The notes beneath the pieces were generated by a model, which had not been told where the DNA came from, did not search any database, and saw only the letters and a list, made by a program, of their open reading frames with translations. Source: Streptomyces sp. DH41 (GTDB taxonomy: Bacteria; Actinomycetota; Actinomycetes; Streptomycetales; Streptomycetaceae). Taken from it: 64,000 nt of DNA. The translations under genes were made by a program, and so were the position numbers. Location: NCBI RefSeq assembly GCF_029813785.1, contig NZ_JARVKY010000005.1, positions 310,001 through 374,000 of the forward strand. The letters are read 5' to 3'. Shown here in pieces: positions 33,615 to 43,235 of the stretch; positions within the stretch are counted from its first letter, which is position 1, and every line of letters starts with the position of its first letter.

Positions 33615-36580
33615 CAGGCGGACACTCCAGCGGAAGCAGAGGCGGGGGAGAGGGCGGCGGGCAGGTAGACGTAGGTGCCGAGGATGTCGGCGGGCTTCTG
33701 GGCCGTGACCGACAGGCCCCGGACGATCTCGCCGGAGGCGGTCCGTACCCGGCGGTGCGACGCGTCCAGCTCGGCGGCCAGTTCGTCGCCGTACGACTCC
33801 AGGTACGGCGTCACGTCACCCAGTTGGTCCAGGATGCGGGTCATCGTGCGTTCCCCGGACGCCGCCGCCGTGTTCTCCGTGGCCCGCACGTCCAGCAGTT
33901 CCACCGCCCGCTCCTGCGGCAGCCACACCGCGTTTCTCGGTGCGCCTTCGAAGGCCAGCAGGCGGGCGTCCTCCGCCACCACCTGCTTCTCGCCGTTCCG
34001 TGACGGCAGGGTCAGGTGGAAGCGGAACCGTACGAGCAGCAGCGTCGTGCGGGTCGTCACCGCGTCCGTCGTCACCACCCCGCAGCGGCGGGCCGGGCGG
34101 GCGCCGTCCGCCTGGGTGTCCAGGGCCGCGTTCAGTACGTGCGAGGCCAGCGCGCCCACCACCGGGTCCGTGCGGACCAGCGCCGCCTCGCCTCGGGTGA
34201 CCGCTGAGGTCGAGCGGAACGGGATCGGGCGGTCCCGATCGACCGCCTCCGCGCCGATGACCGGGGACAACGCGTCCTGCAAGCCCTTCGGCGTGCCCCC
34301 GACCTGCGCCATGAAGTCCGCGTCGGAGGCGGTGGAGTCGCCGGAGTCGCGCAGCACCGCTCCCAGCGCGTTCAGCGACTCCCGTACGAACGTGTCGATC
34401 TCGCCCGCGCCGCCCAGTGCCTCCCGCACGGCGGCGACCTCGCGGGCCACCTCCTCCGGGTGGATCGAGCGTTGCGCGAAGCGGGACCGGGACGCCTTCT
34501 CCCGGTCGGCGGCCGAGTTCCAGTCCTTGTCCAGGTCGGCGAAGCTCTGCTGGAAGGAGTCCGACTCGAAGAGCGCCTCCTGCTCGCCCTGCCGGCCGCG
34601 CAGCAGCAGCCACTCCACGATCGCGTCCGTCACGCCGGTCGACATCTCGTCGGGGACGGAGACCGAGATGCCGAGGTCCTTCTTGATCTGGCGGTGCTTC
34701 TTGATCAGCACCTCCAGGACCTTGCCGTCGATGCCGTTGTCCTCGCCGTACAGCGTGATGACGCGGACCTCGTCACGCTTCTGGCCGTAGCGGTCGACGC
34801 GGCCCTCGCGCTGGTCGTGGCGGGTCGGGTTCCAGGCCAGGTCGTAGTGGAGGACGGCGTCGAAGTGGTGCTGGAGGTTGACGCCCTCGGAGAGGCAGTC
34901 GGTGGCGATCAGGACGCGGCGGGCGGCGGCGTCCTGGCCGGCCTCCGCCGCCAACTCCTCGATGCGTTGGATGCGCTGCTGCGGCGAGAGGGTGCCGGTG
35001 ACCGCCTTCACGACCGTCTTCGCGCCGAGCGGGCCGCGCTTCTTCGTCTCCGGGTCGTTGGCGAGCTGCTCCGCCAGGTATTCGGCGGTGGGGATGTAGC
35101 GGCAGAAGACGATGGGGTTGTGGCCGTCCGCCAGGAGGGACTTCAGGTGCTTGATGAGCGCCTTCAGCTTCAGGTCCTGTGCCGGGCCCTCCAACGTCGT
35201 CGCGCGTGCGGCGAGGTCGGCGAGGCGTGAGCCCGCGTTCTCCTCCGTCTCCGCGCCGGGGGCCACGTCCATGCCCTCCAGGGCGTCGCTGTCCGCCGAG
35301 TCGCTGGTCAGCGGGGCGCCCAGGCGGTCCGCCTCCTCCGCGGACGCGGCCACGGCCGCGGCGGAACGGGTGCGCAGGGTCTGTGCCGCCGCCCTCGGCG
35401 ACGACACCAGTGAGCGGAGCAGGGCGATCGCCGACCACCAGGCGATACGGGCCTCGCGCCGGCCCTGGCCATCCGCCTCCTCCACGCGCTCACTCGCATA
35501 GGTGATCGCGTCGTCCAGCAGGGCCCGGTACTCGGGGGAGAGCTTGTACGTCTCGTCCTTGAAGTAGCGGTCGGACGGGAAGGCCGTGCGCTCGGCGAGG
35601 GAGTCGTCGGCCAGGCCGTCCTCCTTGGTGAGGTACTGGCGTACGTCCGCCCGCTTGCGGGCCACGAAGTGCTGGGAGAGGAGCTTGCGGCCGGACTGCG
35701 AGTCCAGGTCGACGTGGGCGAGGTCCGGCTTGACCAGGCCCAGCAGGTTCCGGAACGCCGACTCCTTGCCGCTGTGCGGGGTCGCCGTCACCAGGAGCAG
35801 GTGCCGCTCCGTGTCCTCGGCGACGCGGCGCAGCAGCTCGTAGCGGAGCTGGTTCTGCGTGCTCACCTTCGTGTCGTCGGCGGCCACGCACGTGTGAGCC
35901 TCGTCGACGATCACCAGGTCGGGGCAGTGGCGTACGAAGTCGTCGCGGTGGCGGGTGGACTTGATGAAGTCCGTCGACACGATCACGTGCGGATACCTGT
36001 CGAACAGCGACTGGCCCAGGTCCAGGCCGCGCTCCAGGCGCGAGACCGTCGAGGACAGGACCAGCTCCGCGTCGATGCCGAACTTCGTGCGCAGCTCCTG
36101 CTGCCACTGCTCGGCCAGCGCGGGGGAGCAGAGGATCGCCAGGCCCTTCGCCTCGCCCTGGGCGAGCAGCTCGCTCGCGACCAGGCCCGCCTCGATGGTC
36201 TTGCCGATGCCGACGTCGTCGGAGATCAGCATGCGGACCGTCTTCTGGCGCAGGGCCATCAGGAGCGGTACGAGCTGGTAGGCGCGCGGCTCGACCGCGA
36301 TCCCGGCGAGGGAGCGGAACGGGCCCGCGCCCGAGCGGAAGCCGACGCGCAGCGCGGTGCGCAGCAGGCCGGCCGCCCGCTGGTCGCCGAGGTCGCCGGG
36401 CTCCGGGGGCGCGAATTCCGCGCCCTGGACCGTCTCGAAGGCCGGGAAGACGGCGGCGATGTCGTCGTCCGAGCCGCCCAGCGGGCGCAGCACCAGCAGG
36501 TCGGGCTCGCTCTCGGGGAGTACGACCCATTCCCGGCCGCGTGCGGTGACCAGGGAGCCTGCGGAGTACGTGAGTGCCAT
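33614..36580 (-). CDS. drmD: SNF2-type helicase of DISARM (DrmD-like)
   Basis: The 988-residue superfamily 2 helicase begins MALTYSAGSLVTARGREWVV. The ATPase has RMLISDDVGIGKTIEAGLVA at ~117-136 (motif I as DxGxGKT), VIVDEAHTCVA near 223, and the C-terminal lobe motifs CLSEGVNLQ and RHDQREGRVDRYGQK. The layout (N-terminal barrel-like domain, RapA/DrmD-type SNF2 motor, long C-terminal region) matches DrmD, the class 1 DISARM helicase. It is 37 bases after the kinase-helicase gene and overlaps DrmMI by one base, so the three are one operon. Confidence 0.87.
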   Translation of the reverse strand: MALTYSAGSLVTARGREWVVLPESEPDLLVLRPLGGSDDDIAAVFPAFETVQGAEFAPPEPGDLGDQRAAGLLRTALRVGFRSGAGPFRSLAGIAVEPRAYQLVPLLMALRQKTVRMLISDDVGIGKTIEAGLVASELLAQGEAKGLAILCSPALAEQWQQELRTKFGIDAELVLSSTVSRLERGLDLGQSLFDRYPHVIVSTDFIKSTRHRDDFVRHCPDLVIVDEAHTCVAADDTKVSTQNQLRYELLRRVAEDTERHLLLVTATPHSGKESAFRNLLGLVKPDLAHVDLDSQSGRKLLSQHFVARKRADVRQYLTKEDGLADDSLAERTAFPSDRYFKDETYKLSPEYRALLDDAITYASERVEEADGQGRREARIAWWSAIALLRSLVSSPRAAAQTLRTRSAAAVAASAEEADRLGAPLTSDSADSDALEGMDVAPGAETEENAGSRLADLAARATTLEGPAQDLKLKALIKHLKSLLADGHNPIVFCRYIPTAEYLAEQLANDPETKKRGPLGAKTVVKAVTGTLSPQQRIQRIEELAAEAGQDAAARRVLIATDCLSEGVNLQHHFDAVLHYDLAWNPTRHDQREGRVDRYGQKRDEVRVITLYGEDNGIDGKVLEVLIKKHRQIKKDLGISVSVPDEMSTGVTDAIVEWLLLRGRQGEQEALFESDSFQQSFADLDKDWNSAADREKASRSRFAQRSIHPEEVAREVAAVREALGGAGEIDTFVRESLNALGAVLRDSGDSTASDADFMAQVGGTPKGLQDALSPVIGAEAVDRDRPIPFRSTSAVTRGEAALVRTDPVVGALASHVLNAALDTQADGARPARRCGVVTTDAVTTRTTLLLVRFRFHLTLPSRNGEKQVVAEDARLLAFEGAPRNAVWLPQERAVELLDVRATENTAAASGERTMTRILDQLGDVTPYLESYGDELAAELDASHRRVRTASGEIVRGLSVTAQKPADILGTYVYLPAALSPASASAGVSA

Positions 36581-36617
36581 GTCAGTCGTCAGATCCTTGA
36601 GAAGGCAGGGCAGGAGG

Positions 36618-39600
36618 TCAGTTGGTCGTGGGGGAGCCGAAGCAGTCGGCGTAGGAGGAGGCGAGCGCGTCCCAGTCGTCGCCGGGGCGGAAGCGGACGT
36701 ACTCCCAGCCGGCGTCGAGGAGGCGTTCCTCGGCGTCCTCGTCGCGCAGGGCGGTCTGCTCCGTGTCGGGCAGGTCGACGAAGACGGCGAGGCGCAGGCC
36801 CGGCTGCCGGTAGACGTAGTCGGGTGCGGCGTTGGCCTCGGTGAGGAAGGCGGCGGTCTCCGTCGGCAGGTGAAGGCCCTTTGCCTTCACCCAGCCCAGG
36901 AAGTCGCCCGTCTTCGCCAGTTCCGCGGCCGCCGCGGCTTCGACCACCGTCGGCTCGACCACCGTCGGTCCGGCCGGCGCCGGGGTGGTCTGGGCTACCA
37001 GGCGCCGGAACTGCTCCGAGCGGGACTCGCCGCGCGCCTCCCGTGTCGCCGTCGCCGACGCGAAGCGGACCAGCAGCGCGGCCACCGTGTGGCGGTTGAT
37101 GCGGGCGTGGTCGAGCTGGTTGCCGTACGTCAGCAGGCACTCGTAGCAGCCGAGCGCGCAGGCGCGGTCGCCGCGGTGGGACTCGTCGCCCTCGTCCGTG
37201 CCGTCGGCGGAGAAGTGGCAGATCTCCAGGGCGCGGCGGGCCGCCTTGGCCACCGCGTCGGTCTCGGCCTGGAGGCGGCGCAGGACCCCCGCGCCGCCCT
37301 CCGCGGCCTCCATGAACAGCAGGCGGCGGCGCGGACCGTCGTCCGGGGGCAGCAGCTCCGCCGTCAGCTCGGCGTCCTCCAGCTCGAACGCCGCCTCGAT
37401 GCCGCGTTCCAGCGCGTACATCAGGGTCAGCGCGATCGGCTCGGGCAGCGCCTCGTCGAGGGTGACGACGAGGATGTTGCGGCGGTCCTCGACGAACGGG
37501 ATGACCCGCTTCTTGCGGCGCCGCTCGTTGCCGTCGGCGTCGGCGACCGGGAGCTCGCTGGAGTCGCCGGAGGCCTCCGAGGCGTCCTTGTCGTTCATCC
37601 AGCGGCCGTCGGCCAGGTCCAGCCAGTAGCCGGCCGGCTCGTCCTTCTTGGCGCGGACCCGGCCGGTGTTGGTGATGCGGACGGTCGCGGAGTCGCCGTA
37701 GGCGACCTCGGCGAGCTGTCCGCCCGCCGCGTCGGCGACCGTGGCGTTGAGGCGGCCCCGGCGGGCGCCGTGGTCGTGGAAGCGGTACGACGTCTCCAGC
37801 TTGAAGCCGGCCCGGCGGCGCTCCTCCTCGTCCGAGGAGATGCGCTCGCGGCGGGTGGTGTAGACGGTGTGGAGGTGGAGGAGGCCGTACGTCGCCGAGC
37901 TCAGCGGTTGGTCGCAGAAGCCGCAGCGGTCCTCGCGCTCCTTCGGGTCGTGGTGGTAGCCGCAGTGCGCGCAGCGGCGGGCCTCGCCCGTCGTCAGCTC
38001 GCCGGAGGAGTCGGGCGGGAGCTGGATGCGGGTCACCTGGTAGCGGGCGCCCTCGTGGTAGATGAGCGCGCCGGGGCCGAACTCGCGGATGGCGAGGAAG
38101 CGGGGCCGCTGGAGGTAGTCGCCGTCGCCGCGGCGGCGGCCGACCGTCGGGATGTACGCGGCGAGCGGCAGGCGCGGGAAGCTGTAGCCGGGCAGGAAGC
38201 CCTCGGAGGCCAGGTAGCGGTACGGGTTGAAGTCCGAGAGGACCGACTTGCTGTCCACGCTCTCGTTCATCAGCAGGTTGAGCTGGGTCTCCGCCTCGCG
38301 GCGGCGGGCGTTGGCGCGGATGCGGTCGCCCTCGGTGAGGCTGTAGTCGAGGCGGCGCTTGTTCTGCACGTACTGGTCGTCGAGGGCGGCGCGGAACAGG
38401 CTGCGCCAGCGGTCGAAGGCCCGGTCGAAACGCTCCGGGACCGTGCGCACCTTGTCCTGGATCCAGTCGTCGTGCCACCACGTGGTGTCGACGAAGTCGC
38501 GGAGGAGCGGGCCGAGGACGCGCAGGGCCGCGTCGACGGTGCGGCGCTGGGCCCCGTCGTCGTACGAGGCGGCCTGGATGTCGGGGAGCAGGTCCAGGGC
38601 GGGGTTCGGGCGGTCGCCGGTGTCCGGGTGGGAGACGTCCAGGACGTCCGGGACGGCGCGGCCGAGGCGCAGGCCGGCCTCGGCGATCCAGATGCCCTGG
38701 AGGTGGGAGAGGACCAGGTCCTCGTTGGCGAGGTCGAGGCGGGGCGGGGCGACGGCGCCCGCGACCATGCGGTGCGAGCGGCGGAAGTAGTACTGGTCGT
38801 GGCTGTTGCCCGTCGCGCAGTACGTGGTGACCAGCGCGGGCTGGCCGCTGCGGCCGGCCCGGCCCGAGCGCTGGGCGTAGTTGGCGGGGGTGGGCGGGAC
38901 GTTGCGCATCATCACCGCGTTGAGGGACGAGATGTCGACACCCAGCTCCATCGTGGGGGAGCAGTACAGCAGCTTCAGCTCCGCCTTGCGGAAGGCGTCC
39001 TCACGCTTCTGCCGGTCCTCGGGGGCGACCTGCGCGGTGTGTTCGCGGGCGAAGAGGCCGGACAGCGCGTTGGCGGTCTCCCGGTACAGCTTGAGGAAGA
39101 AGGTGTTGATGCGGGGGCCGTCGCCGCTCTGGTAGGTGCGGGTGAGCGGGTCGTGCGCGCCCGCCTCGCCCTTGCCGGCCCGCCAGACGAGCGACTGGGC
39201 CGCGACCCGGTAGCCGGTCGTCGTCGGGCCCGAGGCACGACGGTAGCGGCCGGGGCGCTGCGGGGCGGTCTCGACCTCCTTGACCAGGCCCGCCCCCGTG
39301 AGGACCGTCAGCAGCTGGGCGATGATCAGCTGGAGGTCGTCCTGGTCCAGCCCGGCGAAGGAGGTGTCCGCGCGCTTCAGGTACTTGCCGTACTTGCCGC
39401 GCGCCGACAGGAAGAGGCTGGAGCGGTCGGCGCCCGGGCGGGACGGGTGCGGGTAGGCGGTGCCGACCCGCGGCTTGTCGCCGGAGGAGAGGACCCAGGG
39501 GTCCACCAGCCGTTCCTCGGTGGCGCGTTGGAGGGACTCGAAGGTGTCGTCGCGGAAGTAGGACACGTCGATCGCCAGGGAGCGGCGCATCTCGTTCAGC

Positions 39601-42600
39601 AGCGTCTTGACGATCTCGGCGCGCAGTGCCGGGTCGGCGTCGCGCAGTGCCGGGTGGGTGGTGTCCCAGCGGTCCTGCTTGCCGGCCACCCAGTGCAGGT
39701 CCTCGTAGCCGATCTCCAGCAGGCCCGTCTGCTCCAGGTTGGGCATGGTGATGCGCCAGCCGCGCTCGAGGTCCAGGTACAGCCGGAAGGCGATCACGTC
39801 GCGCAGCGTGCGGGCCGCGTTGCGGGCCAGGCCCGGGGCGAGGTCGGTGTCGCCGGTGTAGTCGGCGGGGGAGAGGGCCAGGGTGTTCGTCACCGCCGAG
39901 GCCAGCTCCTCGTGGTGCAGGCCGTCCTTGCCGGCGTCCAGGGCCGCCCGGTACAGCGCCCCGCGCAACTGGGTGATCTGCACGAAGTCGTTGAAGTGGC
40001 CGGCCTGGAGGGAGGCGTCCTGGCGGTTGTCGACGAAGGTGAGGAGCTTGCGTGCCTCCTTGTCCAGGGCCTCCTCCGGCACCGACTTCAGCGACCGCAC
40101 GATCGAGGCCGAGACCAGGGAGGTCGCCGAGGAGCGGCCCTCCTGGTCCAGCGTGGCGAGCTTGGCGAAGTCCTTCCCGCGCGTCTGCTCGTACGCCACC
40201 CCGCAGTGCAGGCAGAAGAGGAACGGGGACGGGACGAAGGCCGCCTTCAGCTCTCCCTGGCCCTCCTGGCCGTACGGGTCGACGGTCACCGCGCGCGGTA
40301 CGCGGTCGCGGTAGGAACGCTTGACGACCTCCTGGCCCCTGTCGTCCACCTCCAGCCAGGACTCGGGCAGCCGGCGGTCGTCGACGGCGTACTGGACGTT
40401 CGACGGCCACTCCCGCTCGTGGTCGACGTAGAGGTAGCCGTCGCCCTGCCTGCCGCCGGTCGCCGACGTGTCACGGCGGGCCTCGTAGCGGATCTCGCCG
40501 TCCTTCTCGGTGCGCCACACCGTCAGGTACTCCTGGCCGCACTCGCGGCAGAACGCCAGCGGCATCAGCAACTTGCCGCCGCTGCCCGGCTGTTCCAGCT
40601 GATAGGAGCGGGTGAGGTGACGGGAGAGCTTGTCCTCCAGGGTGACGTACACGGTGTCACCCTTGGAGAGGAACTGGTGCAGCCGGAAAGCGAACAGGGG
40701 GCGTTCGGTCACCGGGTGGAGCGCCTGCGAACCGGCCTCCAGGGTGGCGCGGATGGCGGCGACGCAGTCCGTCTCGGGGACGCCCGACCGCTCGCTCAGT
40801 TCCTTCGCCGCGATCTCGATCTTCGCCGGCTGCTGCCGCACCAGACGGCCCGACTCCTCGTCCTCGACCAGGCCGAAGCGGCTCTCGATCCAGCGGGCCA
40901 GCGGGTCGCGTACGAGGTCGTCGTAGGCGCGCGGGGCGGCGGGGGAGATCAGGCGCTCGGCCGGTACGGTCTCGGGTGCCTCGCCGGTCGCGCGGACCAG
41001 GGTCTCGCCGATGACGTGTTCCGGCCGCACCCGCGTGCCGAACAGGGTGCTCGCCACCTCGGCGACCACCTTGCGCTGGTCGTCCAGTGTGCCCTCGGTC
41101 GACATGGTGGCCGAGGTGCCGATGCACTGGAGGTCCCCGGCCTGGCAGGCCTCGCGGACGCGGCGGATGAGCAGGGCCACGTCGGCGCCCTGACGCCCGC
41201 GGTAGGTGTGGAGTTCGTCGAAGACCAGGAACTCCAGGCCCCGCGCCATCCGGATCAGGCTCGCCCGGTCGGCGGGGCGGGTGAGCATCAGCTCCAGCAT
41301 CACGTAGTTGGTGAGCAGGATGTCCGGCGGGTTGTCGCGGATCTCGCGGCGCTTCTCGTCGTCCTCCTGGCCCGTGTAACGGGCGAAGGTGACCGGCTCC
41401 TTGCCGTCGCCGTAGCCGTCGCGCAGGTACTTCTCCAGCTCGCGCAGCTGGCTGTTGGCGAGCGCGTTCATCGGGTAGACGATGATCGCCCGCACACGCT
41501 TGGGTGCGTCGGGACCCTCCTGGTCGCGTTCGCGCAGCACCTTGTCGACGATCGGGACGATGTACGAGAGCGACTTGCCGGAGCCGGTGCCGGTCGTCAG
41601 GACGTACGAGGCCTGCGAGGCGGCGGCGTCGATGGCGTCGCGTTGGTGGCGGTGGAGGGTGAGCGGACGGCCGTCGCAGACGGTGCCGCCCTCGGTCTTC
41701 TTCGCCTGGAAGATGCGGGCGCACTCGGCGTGCAGCACCTTCTGCTGGGCGAGCTCGACCACGGTGCCGCCGCCCTGGAAGAACGGGTTGAGCGAAAGCC
41801 ACGGGTCCGGCCACTGCGACTTGGCGTCGAGGTCCTTCTCGACGTAGTCCGCGACCCGGTCGTCGCGGATGACGGTGCCGCCCTCGGTGAAGGAGCGGTA
41901 GTCCTTGATGAGCGTCCGGTGAACACCGAAGACGTCCATGACGGCGCCCGGGGAAGCCGCCGCTTGGGAGGCGGCCTCCTCCGGGGCGGCGGGGGACACG
42001 GAGGCCGGCGCCGGGGCGGCCTCCCGCAGGGGGACCGTCGGGTCGAGGGCGCCCCAGTGCGGCAGCAAGTCCTCGGCGCCGGCCAGGGCGAGCGGGAGCA
42101 GCGCGTCCCGCACGGACACCGCGTCGGCGGGACGGTCCGCCGGGTCCTTGGCCAGCAGGCGCTCGACCAGCCGGGCGAGCTCGACGGGTACCTCGCCGCG
42201 GATCACCCGGACGGGAGCGGGCTGCTGGTTGACGTGCCGGCCGGCGAGCTCGTACGCGGACTCGCTGGTGAACGGGGGGACACCGACGAGCATCTCGTAG
42301 AGCACGCAGCCCAGCGCGTAGAGGTCGGCGGCCTGGGTGACCTGCTTGGCCAGGCACTGCTCGGGGGCCATGTAGCGGGCGGTGCCCACACTGACGCCGG
42401 TGCTGGTCAGCCGGGTCTGGTCCGGGTCGTCGACGATGCTGCCCATGCCGAAGTCGAGGACCTTGACCGTGCCGCCCTGGGTGAGCATCACGTTGGCGGG
42501 CTTCAGATCGCGGTGCACGATTCCGGCGGCGTGGGCAGTGGCGAGGCCGGCGGCGACCTGAGCGGCGATGGCGGCGGCCCAGGAGACGGGCAGCTGCGGT

Positions 42601-42959
42601 TCCTCCTCGACGAGGTCGCGCAGGGTCTCGCCGTCCAGGAACTCCATGGCCAGGTAGGGCAGGCCCGCGAGTGCTCCGGCGTCCTCGTCGATACCGCCGG
42701 CCACGAGGCGGGTGAGGTTGGGATGCAGCAGCCGGCGCATGATCCGCACCTCGCGGTTGAACCGCTGCACGGCCTTCGCGTCGCCGCCGGTGTCGATCTG
42801 CGCCCCGGTGCGGCGGCGCAGGATGGTCTTGACAGCGACGGTGCGTTCCGGCGCCCCCTCCGCGGCCTGGAGGTCCTCCGCCTGATGGACCTCCCCCATG
42901 TTGCCCCTGCCGATGACACGCCCGACGCGGAATCTGCCGCCGACCAGCCCGTGGCTCAC
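36618..42959 (-). CDS. Ser/Thr kinase-DEAD helicase-DUF1998-nuclease-like fusion
   Basis: The 2113-residue protein joins several modules. Residues ~10-285 are a complete Hanks-type kinase: GRGNMGEV loop, K44 in VAVKTI, HRDLKPANVML (149-159), DFG (169-171), APE (198-200). An Ala/Pro linker leads to a MrfA-like DEAD/DEAH helicase: TGTGSGKSLSY at ~456, VFDELHTYRGRQ at ~579, GTSATMS near 614, SPTMELGVDISS and AQRSGRAGRSGQ later. A four-Cys DUF1998-type site (CALGCYECLLTY, ~1932) follows. The last ~100 residues (APDYVY; AVFVDLPD; YVRFRPGDDW) resemble a Vsr/DUF559-type PD-(D/E)XK fold. First gene of the leftward operon. It could link phosphorylation to DNA unwinding and cleavage. Confidence 0.9.
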   Translation of the reverse strand: MSHGLVGGRFRVGRVIGRGNMGEVHQAEDLQAAEGAPERTVAVKTILRRRTGAQIDTGGDAKAVQRFNREVRIMRRLLHPNLTRLVAGGIDEDAGALAGLPYLAMEFLDGETLRDLVEEEPQLPVSWAAAIAAQVAAGLATAHAAGIVHRDLKPANVMLTQGGTVKVLDFGMGSIVDDPDQTRLTSTGVSVGTARYMAPEQCLAKQVTQAADLYALGCVLYEMLVGVPPFTSESAYELAGRHVNQQPAPVRVIRGEVPVELARLVERLLAKDPADRPADAVSVRDALLPLALAGAEDLLPHWGALDPTVPLREAAPAPASVSPAAPEEAASQAAASPGAVMDVFGVHRTLIKDYRSFTEGGTVIRDDRVADYVEKDLDAKSQWPDPWLSLNPFFQGGGTVVELAQQKVLHAECARIFQAKKTEGGTVCDGRPLTLHRHQRDAIDAAASQASYVLTTGTGSGKSLSYIVPIVDKVLRERDQEGPDAPKRVRAIIVYPMNALANSQLRELEKYLRDGYGDGKEPVTFARYTGQEDDEKRREIRDNPPDILLTNYVMLELMLTRPADRASLIRMARGLEFLVFDELHTYRGRQGADVALLIRRVREACQAGDLQCIGTSATMSTEGTLDDQRKVVAEVASTLFGTRVRPEHVIGETLVRATGEAPETVPAERLISPAAPRAYDDLVRDPLARWIESRFGLVEDEESGRLVRQQPAKIEIAAKELSERSGVPETDCVAAIRATLEAGSQALHPVTERPLFAFRLHQFLSKGDTVYVTLEDKLSRHLTRSYQLEQPGSGGKLLMPLAFCRECGQEYLTVWRTEKDGEIRYEARRDTSATGGRQGDGYLYVDHEREWPSNVQYAVDDRRLPESWLEVDDRGQEVVKRSYRDRVPRAVTVDPYGQEGQGELKAAFVPSPFLFCLHCGVAYEQTRGKDFAKLATLDQEGRSSATSLVSASIVRSLKSVPEEALDKEARKLLTFVDNRQDASLQAGHFNDFVQITQLRGALYRAALDAGKDGLHHEELASAVTNTLALSPADYTGDTDLAPGLARNAARTLRDVIAFRLYLDLERGWRITMPNLEQTGLLEIGYEDLHWVAGKQDRWDTTHPALRDADPALRAEIVKTLLNEMRRSLAIDVSYFRDDTFESLQRATEERLVDPWVLSSGDKPRVGTAYPHPSRPGADRSSLFLSARGKYGKYLKRADTSFAGLDQDDLQLIIAQLLTVLTGAGLVKEVETAPQRPGRYRRASGPTTTGYRVAAQSLVWRAGKGEAGAHDPLTRTYQSGDGPRINTFFLKLYRETANALSGLFAREHTAQVAPEDRQKREDAFRKAELKLLYCSPTMELGVDISSLNAVMMRNVPPTPANYAQRSGRAGRSGQPALVTTYCATGNSHDQYYFRRSHRMVAGAVAPPRLDLANEDLVLSHLQGIWIAEAGLRLGRAVPDVLDVSHPDTGDRPNPALDLLPDIQAASYDDGAQRRTVDAALRVLGPLLRDFVDTTWWHDDWIQDKVRTVPERFDRAFDRWRSLFRAALDDQYVQNKRRLDYSLTEGDRIRANARRREAETQLNLLMNESVDSKSVLSDFNPYRYLASEGFLPGYSFPRLPLAAYIPTVGRRRGDGDYLQRPRFLAIREFGPGALIYHEGARYQVTRIQLPPDSSGELTTGEARRCAHCGYHHDPKEREDRCGFCDQPLSSATYGLLHLHTVYTTRRERISSDEEERRRAGFKLETSYRFHDHGARRGRLNATVADAAGGQLAEVAYGDSATVRITNTGRVRAKKDEPAGYWLDLADGRWMNDKDASEASGDSSELPVADADGNERRRKKRVIPFVEDRRNILVVTLDEALPEPIALTLMYALERGIEAAFELEDAELTAELLPPDDGPRRRLLFMEAAEGGAGVLRRLQAETDAVAKAARRALEICHFSADGTDEGDESHRGDRACALGCYECLLTYGNQLDHARINRHTVAALLVRFASATATREARGESRSEQFRRLVAQTTPAPAGPTVVEPTVVEAAAAAELAKTGDFLGWVKAKGLHLPTETAAFLTEANAAPDYVYRQPGLRLAVFVDLPDTEQTALRDEDAEERLLDAGWEYVRFRPGDDWDALASSYADCFGSPTTN

Positions 42960-43060
42960 TGCCGCTCCTTAGTCCTATGTCCCGCGTCGGCGGACGGTTG
43001 CGTCCGCGCGCGGGAAGCCCCCTGACCCGCTGCCGCACGCCCGTCCTCGCGGGCTCCCGC

Positions 43061-43100
43061 CGTTCGTCGTAGTTCGTCGTAGTTCGTCGTCGATCGTCGT
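43061..43100. repeat. Four 10-bp tandem repeats in the divergent promoter region
   Basis: The stretch reads CGTTCGTCGT, AGTTCGTCGT, AGTTCGTCGT, CGATCGTCGT: four tandem copies of one 10-base unit, about one helical turn each. It lies between the divergent kinase-helicase and sigma-like operons, ~100 bases from the kinase start and on its upstream side. Helical phasing makes it a candidate regulator-binding array. Confidence 0.6.
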
Positions 43101-43176
43101 GGTCATCGTGGCAGAGGAACGGTGCGGCGAGCCTCACCGTACACGAAGCAGGTAAAGAGCGGTAGTGATTCGTCTG

Positions 43177-43205
43177 TTGACATCATCAACGCATCGCTCT
43201 AGCGT
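43177..43205 (+). promoter_or_regulatory. Predicted housekeeping promoter of the sigma-like/drmAB operon
   Basis: TTGACA (43177-43182), exactly 17 bases, then TAGCGT (43200-43205): a near-consensus HrdB-type promoter. The predicted start is ~43212, with the Shine-Dalgarno GGGGGTGG at 43223-43230 and ATG at 43236. This implies constitutive or repressible expression by the vegetative sigma factor. Confidence 0.7.
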
Positions 43206-43235
43206 CATCTGTGAAACGCCTTGGGGGTGGACGGG

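Noticed and set aside
36357..43025. A 2222-codon open frame on the plus strand, antisense to the kinase-helicase gene
   Set aside because: In such GC-rich DNA the antisense frame in codon register is often free of stops. Its protein is low-complexity Val/Gly/Ala/Arg text without motifs, whereas the minus strand carries complete kinase and helicase motifs.
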